The notes below the pieces were generated by a model that worked only from the letters and a program-made list of their open reading frames with translations, had not been told where the DNA came from and ran no database searches. Both the position numbers and the translations under genes were made by a program. Source: Nocardia kruczakiae NBRC 101016 (GTDB taxonomy: Bacteria; Actinomycetota; Actinomycetes; Mycobacteriales; Mycobacteriaceae). From it: a stretch of 64,000 nt of DNA. This document shows positions 26,701-35,700 of the stretch, piece after piece; within the stretch, counting starts at the first letter, position 1, and each line of letters opens with the position of its first letter. The DNA lies in assembly GCF_001612965.1 (NCBI RefSeq), contig NZ_BDBL01000025.1:1-64000 (forward strand), in the 5' to 3' direction.

Positions 26701-29700
26701 GTCGACGGTGCGCCAATCGTTGAGTTCGATGGACAGTTCGGCACGCCGCTGGGCAGGCGGCGCCAGCCGATCGCGGATCGCATCGGCGACCTGATGGTCG
26801 GACGGCAGCGCCACACCCAGGCGCGCGGCGCGCCGATCCACCTCGAGCCGGGGCGCGCCGCGATCGAGATCGCCCAGCAGATCACGCAATTCGTTCCGGA
26901 TCGCGGGCGCGGTGCCGTCGGCATCGGCGGTGCGGGCGATCGTCTCGCGCAGGATCTCGCGCCGCATCTCCTCCGGCCGCAAGCCGAGATCATGAGCACG
27001 CGCGGTCATTCGCATCCAGGCGCGGGCCCGCGTGGCACCGGCATCCGCCAGATCCCGCAGCGCTTTACGCAAGGCACGCGTCACCGGACGGTGCTCGCGC
27101 TGCGGACCGTTCTGGTCCCACGCTTCACGCGCGGGCCGCTCGCCACCGTGCGGCGCGGGCGGGTCCGACTGGCGCGGGAACTGCGAGATGCCCGAATCCT
27201 GTTGCACCGGCAGGTTTTCGGAGCTGCCGTCGCCGTTCTGCGGCGGACTGCCGTCGTCGGAACCTCCACCCGTCGGTGGCTTACCACCGGCGCCACCATC
27301 GTTCCCACCACCGGCCGCATCGGGTGCGGGTTTCGCGCCGGGTCCCGCCTCGGCCTGCGGCGCAGCACCACCGGGCCGGTCGCCGCCCGGCTTCGCCGGC
27401 GAGCCACCCGTGCCGTCGCCACGGGAATCGGCCCCCGGCTCCTCCCCCTCGTCTCCGCGTTCGGTCGCGGATCGCTCGTCGACGGCCTGCAGTTGCTGCT
27501 CACCGGGTTTCGCCACAGCACTTTCATCGGACGCATTTCGGGCACCACGGTTCGCTGCAGACCCCTCTGTGGACTGGGGGTACGCGGCCCGCAGCTGCCG
27601 TTCTTCGATCCGGGCGGCCTGGTAGTCCCGGGCGGCGCGCATCATCTCGCGGCGCAGGCCATACAGCTCGTTCAGCCGCTGCTGGGCACGATCGCGGGCG
27701 GCGGCCCACTGGTCCGGACGCAGATCGTTGCGGGCGATGGTGGCCTGATGTTCGGCCGACTCCTCCTCGATCCGGCGCAGGATCGCCGCCTCCAGATCGC
27801 GTGCGTTGCCGTGATCGGGGAGGCCGAGTTCCCCTGCGATCCGGCGCAATTCGTGGTGTGCCGCATTCTGCCGGTCGAGCGCGGCGTTGATCGGATCCGG
27901 TTGTGCGCCTTCGACTCTCGCCGTTCGGTGAAGCGATTCCCCGCCGGCATTCTCATCTGGCAACGGTTCGGCCGCTCTCACCTCCGGTTCCGGCTCCGCC
28001 GCATCGGATTCCACCTTCGGCGCGGCAGCCTCGTCCGCACCCGACTGTCGCACCGCAGCGTCTCCGCCCTCCGGCAGAGGGCGGTCCGATTTTGTCGTCG
28101 GCGTATCCGATCCTGGTTCGGACGCAGCAGGTTTCGGCTCGCTGCGCGATGGCGAAGGAGGCGGTTCGGTGGGCCGGCGGTGGTCGCCGACGATCTTCCA
28201 GAGCCAGTCGGCATGCTGGGCGGCTTGCCGCGCCTCCCATTCCGCTTGATCGGCGCGCATCCGAGCGGCCCAGGATCGGGCACCCTCGGGGCCGTCCGGA
28301 TCGCGCGCGACCATCTCGTCGGCGAGTTCGCGCATGCGCAGGGCATGCCGGTCCGCCATGCGCGCGTCCCAGCTCGCATTCTCCGCGCGCATCCGCATGC
28401 CCCATTCGGTCGGCGATTCGATGCGCGGAGGTGCGGTGGCACCGGAATAGGCACCATCGGGGTCCCCACCCTCGGGTTCCGGCGGTTGCGCACCCTCCCC
28501 CGGAGAGCTGGGCGGCTTCGACGGAGGTCCTTGCGGCGCAGCGACGGCCGCGCCGTGGTCCCCGTCGCCTTCGGACAGCTCCACATCGCGTTCCACGGCG
28601 GCGCGCAGTTCCGCGTCCAGATCCGCGACCCGCACATCGTTGTCGTGGAATCTGCGTGTCGCCTCGAACAGCGCGTCGTGCCTGCGCGAGAACTCCTCGA
28701 ACCGCCGTCGATAGTCGGCGAGATTCTCACCCCGGACGGTGCGCGAACCGAGTTCGCCGAACAGATCGTGCAGGGCCGAGCCGTCCTTCAGATCGTCGGA
28801 CAGCAACTCCTCCGGCGTCACGCGGAGTTCGTGGGCATGGTCCTCGATATGGCTGCGGGCCCGTTCGCGCTCGGTCCACGCCGCCGCCCATTCCCGGCTG
28901 ATCCGATCGATGGTCGCCTGCCGGTTCTCCGGCAGGTCGGCGACCGCCTGGTGGTAGCGGTCGTCCAGTTCCGCCAGCGCCCGCAGATCGGCGGCCCGCT
29001 GCCGCACCTCCTCGCGCAGTTCGCGCTGCACCTGCTCCCGCTGCGCCGGGGTGAGCCGCTCGTGCTTCTCGATCTTGCCGTCTCGGTAGGCCTCGTAGGC
29101 CCGCACGTACTGTTCCGGCGTGGCGTCGGTGAGGTCGTGGCCGAGCAGCCGGGCCCAATCGCGATTCGGCCGCGATCCGGAAGCGACCGGCTGATCCGGG
29201 TCGGGCGTACCGAACAGCCGCTGCCCGTCGCCGATGACCTCCCGCAGGTGGGTCAGCGCCTCCGGATCGTGCATCGGTACTTCACCGTCGAACACTCGCG
29301 GATCGGTCGCGGGGTCGAAACGCAACCCGTTCGTGAACGGGTCCGCGTCCGCGAGAGTCCGGATGAAATCGGTGAGCGCCGCGGCGGTGCCGGGCTCGCG
29401 GAGCCGCCCGCGGATCAGCGAGGTCAGCTCACCGGGGTCGATTCCCTGCGGATTCCGCTGATAGTCGAGTTCCTTCGAGTACTTCTTCGGGAAGACGTCC
29501 TCCGGTTCGCCGCCCAGTGCCCGCACGAGGTTGTCGCGGGCCTCGACCAGGTGAGCCGGATCCTCGCCGCGCCCCTTCAGATAGCTCGCCAGTTTGTCGT
29601 AATACTTGACCAGCTGCTCGACCTGCTGTTTGCGCAGTGCGTTGCGGGTGCCGCGGTCGGCGATCGATTCGGCGACCCGCTCCGGTGTCGCGTGCTGCGC

Positions 29701-32700
29701 GTCGTCGATACCGCTGGTCTGTGCGAGCCGGTCGCGCGCGTTGGCCAGATCGTGAAAGGTCTCGATGGCGTCGCTGCTGCGCGCGTGGTCCAGCAGCGCC
29801 TCGATCTGGAGGGCGCGCAGGTCGTTGGCGCGCAGTTCGTGTTCGATGAGTTCGGGTGTGATCCGGTCGGGGTCCAGGCCGAGCTCGCGCGCGAGATCGT
29901 CTCGCACGGAACGGATTTGCTCCGGCGTGCGGGCATCCGGCGCGACCGGGGCCGGCTCGGCGGGCGGCTGGGTGACGTGCCAATTGCCGTCGGCGTCGCG
30001 GACCAGCAGTCCGTCCAGATGCCGGCCCTCGACGTCCACCGAGATCGCCCGCCCCTCGATGTCGCCGAGGTGGCGGATGTGCGCCTGATTGTTCGCGTCG
30101 ACGACGACGGTCCACTTCTCCGCCCGCACCTCACCGTTGTCGAGGCGCGCGGCGAGTCCGGGATGGCGATCCAGCGCTCCGGCGAGCGTCTGTTCGTGGT
30201 CGCCGTGCACGTCGAGGATCACCAACCGGCCCGGCTCGCCCGGCCGCTCCGGCGGCAACTCCCGGACATCGTTGGCGGGGAAGCGTTCCCGGAATTGCGC
30301 CACCTGATCGGCGAAATCCCCGATCTCCCCGGCTCGTTCGTGCACTCCGTCCCGCAGGTCGTGCAATGCGCGTTCGAGCTGATCCGGTTCGAGCCGGGAC
30401 AGTTCGGCGGCGAGCAGGTCGGCCCAGGTCGCGCGTTCGTCGCGAATCTGGTCGCGCCGCAGCGCATTCTCGAAATACGTCCGCAGGCCCTGGTCGCGGC
30501 CCGACTCGTCGTCGGGGTCGTATTCGATGCGCTCGTCCGGATTCTCGACGTTCAGCACGTCGAAGTCGCGGCCCGATTCGGCGCCGTTGTTCACGCCACG
30601 CCAGTTCAGCAGGCCGGGATCGTCACCCTGGGCGATGATCACTTCCTTGAGGAACCGCCCGAGCGGATTGTGGTCGGTGATCGACTGCGGCCGGTACGGG
30701 ATATCGGCGTGTTCGGCGTTGTAGCGATGTGCCGCGTCGCGCAGGGCTTCGATGACGGCGGCCCGGCGGAGATTCTGGTATTCGGCGGTGTCGAGGGCGC
30801 GGCGCAGCGTTTCCGGGCTGATATCGGACAGCTCGACGCCCAGACGATCGGCGGCGGCACGCAGCTCGTCGGCCGGATTGCCGTGCGGCGCTTCGGATTC
30901 GCCCAGCTGCGGCACGGCACGGCCGGGCAGGTCGTGCGGCCGCGATTCGTCGACCAGATGGCCCAGGCCGATATCGCGCAGATACTTGTGCATCGCCGCG
31001 ACCTCGGCCGGATCCGCGTCCTCGTTCCAGTACGCGTACTCCCGACCGTCGCGGCCGTGCATCGGAATATGTTCGCCCGCTTGCAGATCCATCCGAGCGG
31101 TGAGGTGGTTCAACAGCGGCGCGTGCTCCCGGTTGATCCAGAGCGTGAACGACTCCTTGAGCAACCGCGCGTAATTGATGCTGATGTCGTGATCGCCGAG
31201 GGTCTCGAGCGCGTGGATATCGAACAGATGCCCGAAATCCTCGGTCATCTCGGTCTGATATTTGCCGTCCTGACCACTGCCCGACGGATATTTCGGATAG
31301 TGCCCCTCGTAGCCGCCGGTGAACCGCTGCCACAGCGAACGCAGCCGGCCGGGCTTCGCGGGCTCGACCTCACCGCCGGCCGCCTGCTCGCCTTCCCGGA
31401 CCGGCTCCACGGACTCGACCCGCCACCGCCCGCCACCGTCGGCGACCAGCCGCAACCGCACGTGCTCACCGTCGACGGCCACGATGACCTCAGCTCGCCG
31501 CGGGGGCTCACCAGGGGCCGCACCCGGCGTGGGCGTCTCGCCGGGCGGGCGGCCCGCACCTCCGGCACCGTCGGGCAGCTCCGGACTGTCCACGTGCGGT
31601 GCGCCGTCGAACCCTTCGGGATGCCGGAAAAGTACTGTGACGCCGGTGTTCTCGCCCAGCCGTCCCTCGAGCCCGGAGTCGCCCGGCAGATCCGGATCCC
31701 CGAACGTGACCTCGGTGTAGCCCAGCTCCTCGGCGAGCGTGCCGGTGAAGGTCCGGCGCGCGGCCTCCTCCGGTGTGAGCCCCTCCTGCACTCCGGCGTT
31801 GAAACTGTCCAGATTGTCGGTGAGCGCCCCGCCGTCGAACCATTCGGCCTGGATCGCCTCGACGCGGTCGCCGAGTTCGATCATCAGATCCCGGAACATC
31901 TCGCGCCCGGACGGGGTATCGGGGCCGACACGCACCTCGACGTGCAGCACGCCGCTCTCGGTCACCCACCCCTTGATGCCGTAAGCGGTATCGCCGCCGT
32001 AGTGGTTGGCATAGCTGGTCCCGCCCCCGTCGCGGTGCTCGGGTGGACCGGCCGGCGGGCGAGGGGGCTGCCCGGTGGGCGCATCCTCGCGGGGCGGATG
32101 CGCCGAATCCCATGCCTCGCCGTAACCGTGCGCGTAACTCGCGCCGCCGTCGGGCGCGTGATCACCCATGGCCGGGCGGATCGCGTCGACGCCGGCCTGG
32201 TTCGCGATCCGGTCCAGTTCGGCGGCCCGCGCGGCCGCATCGCCCGGCAGATCGTCCCGCGTGGCCGCCCGTTCGCGAGCCGTGGTGAACGCGTCGCGGT
32301 AGATCCGCTCGAGCGGGCTGGTCGCGATGTCGTGGCCCGCCTCGCGCAGCTGCGCGAGCGCGTTGTATTCCATTGCGTGCGCGTCGTTTTCCTCGTCCAG
32401 CATGTGCGATACGTAGTCGTCGCGCGACATCCGATCGCGGTCGAGCACACCGTCGCCGGTGCCGCGCTCGTGCGCCCGCTCGGCATGGATGGCGGCATGG
32501 ACCAGGGCGGCCATCTGCTCGCCGTCGGTGCCACCGATGTCGAGGGTGAGCCGGTTGCGGGCGGGCTCGTAGCGATGCCCGCCGCCGGAGTCGTGTTCGA
32601 TGATCACGCCCCGCGCGTGCAGGGTGTCGACCGCCCAGGCGCCCACCGGCACCTCCGCCAGCTTCCGCCGCAACTCGCCGATGATCGCCTCGGACGCCTG

Positions 32701-35700
32701 GGCCGCGAGGTCCTGCGGTTCGACGGGTTCGGCGGGATCGTCGCGAGCGGGTCCCGGCTGATCGACCCGCTCGTAGCGGATCTCGCCGTTGTGACGGGTA
32801 TCGACATTCAGGTGTTCGGCCTCGAGACCCGGGCGGGCCAATCGCTCCACGATCTCGGGCGGCGCCGCCCTCATGACCCGCTCGTGATCGCCGGGTGCCG
32901 CGGCGACCATGATCCGTTCCGGCTCACCGGGAATCACCGCGAAGTGATCGCCGACCAATTCCGCACCCGGGGCGTCGGCGATCATGTCGCCGAGCAGCCG
33001 GCGCGCCACATCCGCCGCGGCGCTCGCCCGCAGCCGGTCGACCTCGGCCAGGGCGTTGTGATGGCGATCGACGAGATCCGACATCCGACGCAGATCGTGG
33101 GCCAGCCGCTGCAACTCGGCGCGGCGCTCGGGCGCCGGCCCGTCGTGCCCGAGTTCGCGGCCGACATTGCGCAGCTGTTCGGAGATCAAGTGCTGCACCA
33201 TATCCCGGCGCATCGTCGGGTCGTATGGAATGCGGTCGGCCACCCGATCGGCGATGTGGGCCAGCTCCTGCGCATGCTCGTTCAACCGCACGGTGGCGAT
33301 ATGCCGTTCGAGTGCGGCCGAGCGGATACGGTCGCGGACCACCGGATCGTCCGGCACGTAGCGAATACTCCGATCGGCCGGCGTGCGGGCGCCGTCGTGC
33401 GCGCGATCCCAGATATCGCGGTAGTGATCGGCGTAGGTCCGGCCGCTGTCGTTGGGCGGGATATGTTCGAGGTAGTTGCGCAGATGGTCGACCGCCACCT
33501 CGTGCGCGATCTCGTGCGCTCCCGAGCCCTCGAGTCCGCGCAGCGCGCGCTCGTAGGCCTGGCGGTAGGCGACCTCGGCGGGATGTTCGGCGATGTCGTA
33601 GCCGAGTTCGCGCAACTCCGCCGCCAACTGGAATCGGCGTCCGGAGGCCATCGCCTCCTCGTGCACCATCTCCCGCACATAGTCGTCGCGCGAGAGCTCG
33701 AGGGGCCGATCGGCGGGGGATTCGCCGTTGAGATACCGCTCCGCGTGCACGCTCTCGTGCGCGAGGGTCAGGGCCTGAGCGATCTGGCCGCGCCCCTCGG
33801 CGTACAGAACCGCCGTGATGTCGCGGCGCCGGAACGACCCTGATCGGCCGTCGCTGTGCGAGCCCTGATCGATGTGCTCGCGATAGCGGCGATCGGTGAG
33901 TTCGCCGAGAATCCTTCTGCCGGTGGGTGTTCGAAGCAGCAGTTCATGGACGCGGCCGACATTGTCGTCGAGCGCCTGCCGAATCCGCACAGCGGACGGA
34001 TCCTGCCGGCGTGCAAGGGCTTCGCGGTGTTCCGGGGTGAGCGGATGGATGGGACGCCCACGGTGGTCGAACAGGATCATGTGGGTGTCGTGCAGATCCG
34101 CGGGCACGCTCGCCGGGTGGTCGGTCACCACCCCCGTACTCGGATCGCGCACCACGATCCGCCCGCCGCCCTCGTGGACCATGACGTAGGCGTGCGCACC
34201 GACGACTCGGCGGCCCGGACCGGCGTGATAGCCGTCGACCACCAGCGCCGACGCACCCTTGCGCATCCGCGAGAGACGCCGCGCGATCGCGTCGTGGTCG
34301 CCGACCTTCACCATCCGGCCACCGGCGTCGGCCTGCACCTCCGCGGCGGTCATACCTTCCGGCCCGACCGCCCGCTCGGGCAGCCGGATCGTCTTACTAC
34401 CGGTGAGATCGCGAATCAGCCTCAGCGCCAATTCGGCACAGCGACCGCGGGTCGACTCCGGACGAGGGGGAGCCGGTTTCGCCGCTTCGGGCGCACCGGT
34501 GTGATCGGGCTGCTCGCTCCGCCCGGGCCGCACCGGCGGATGATCGCCGACCGGCGCCGGCATGGGCGGAGCACCCGGCACCAACTGGTCTTCGGGCCGG
34601 TCACCGTTCGCGTCGTCACGGTCGCGCCGGGCGCCGTCTTCGCCGATCTCGCCGCGGACCGGTTTGCGCACCGTACCGTCGTGGTTCGTATCAGCTGCCG
34701 GGCGCCGTCGCGGTGCGCCGTGCTCGGACGATTTCTCCTGCGTGCCATCATGTTCCGCGCGCGAGTCGTCCGGGTGGGAGTGGTCTCGCGCCGGATCGCC
34801 GGTGTCGTCGCGCGGTGTTCCTGCGGCGTCGTCGGCCGTATCGTGGCGCACCCCCGGCTCGTCCGCGCGGTTCGACGCGGCCGAATCCGCATCGCGGTGT
34901 GCGGCCGCATCGGCATCGCGGGGTGCCGACGAGTCAGCCTCATGAGGAACGGCGGTATCCGCATCCCGGGGGATCGACGAGCCGGCATCGCGGGGAACGG
35001 CGGAATCGGCATCCCGAGGGACCGACGAGTCGGCGTCGCGGGCGGTAACGGACTCTTCTGCGCTTCGTCCGGCCTGGTCGGACTCACGGGACGGGACACG
35101 CTCGTCGTGCGGGAGCGAATCACGCGGACCGACATGTTCGGCATCCCTCGGACCGGCATGTTCGGATACTCGGGGCTCGGCGCTGTCGGTATCGCGCGGA
35201 GTTGACGTGCCGGTGTCGCGCTGCTCGGGATCCCGCTGAAACGCCTCGTCCCGATCGTGCGGTGTCGACGTGTCGGCCTCGCGCCGCTCGGGGTCCCGTT
35301 GTGCGGGCTCGGCCGGATCGCGCAGTGGCGTGGACTCGTCGCTGGGGGCTCGGGTCTCGTCGCGAGTGGTTGCTCGGTCCGGTCTTTGCGCGGCTGGTTG
35401 GTCGGATTTGGTTGGCGTGCGCGTGGTTTCGGGGCGTTCGCCCGCACCGCGCGCCGGTTCGGTACCGCGCCCCTGGTCGGTACGCGGTCCGGCACCGGCA
35501 CGGTCTCGTGGCTGGGCGGTCTCCCCACGGTCTCGCGGCTGGGCGGTTTCTCCGCGGTCGCGTGGCGGGGCGGTGTCCGCGCGGTCCGGTTTGGCGGTGA
35601 TCCGCTCGCCCTCGCTCGCGCCGGCTCGGTTCGCGGCGCGCGGGCCCTCGGAGTCGCCGACCTTGGCCTGGACGCGCGGATCGGCGGCGGGGCGGGCCGC

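Noticed and set aside
26794..33843. Plus-strand open frame of 2,349 codons opposite the giant gene
   Set aside because: It is the antisense shadow of the high-GC minus-strand gene: Arg/His/Val-rich, no ribosome-binding site and no recognisable domain.
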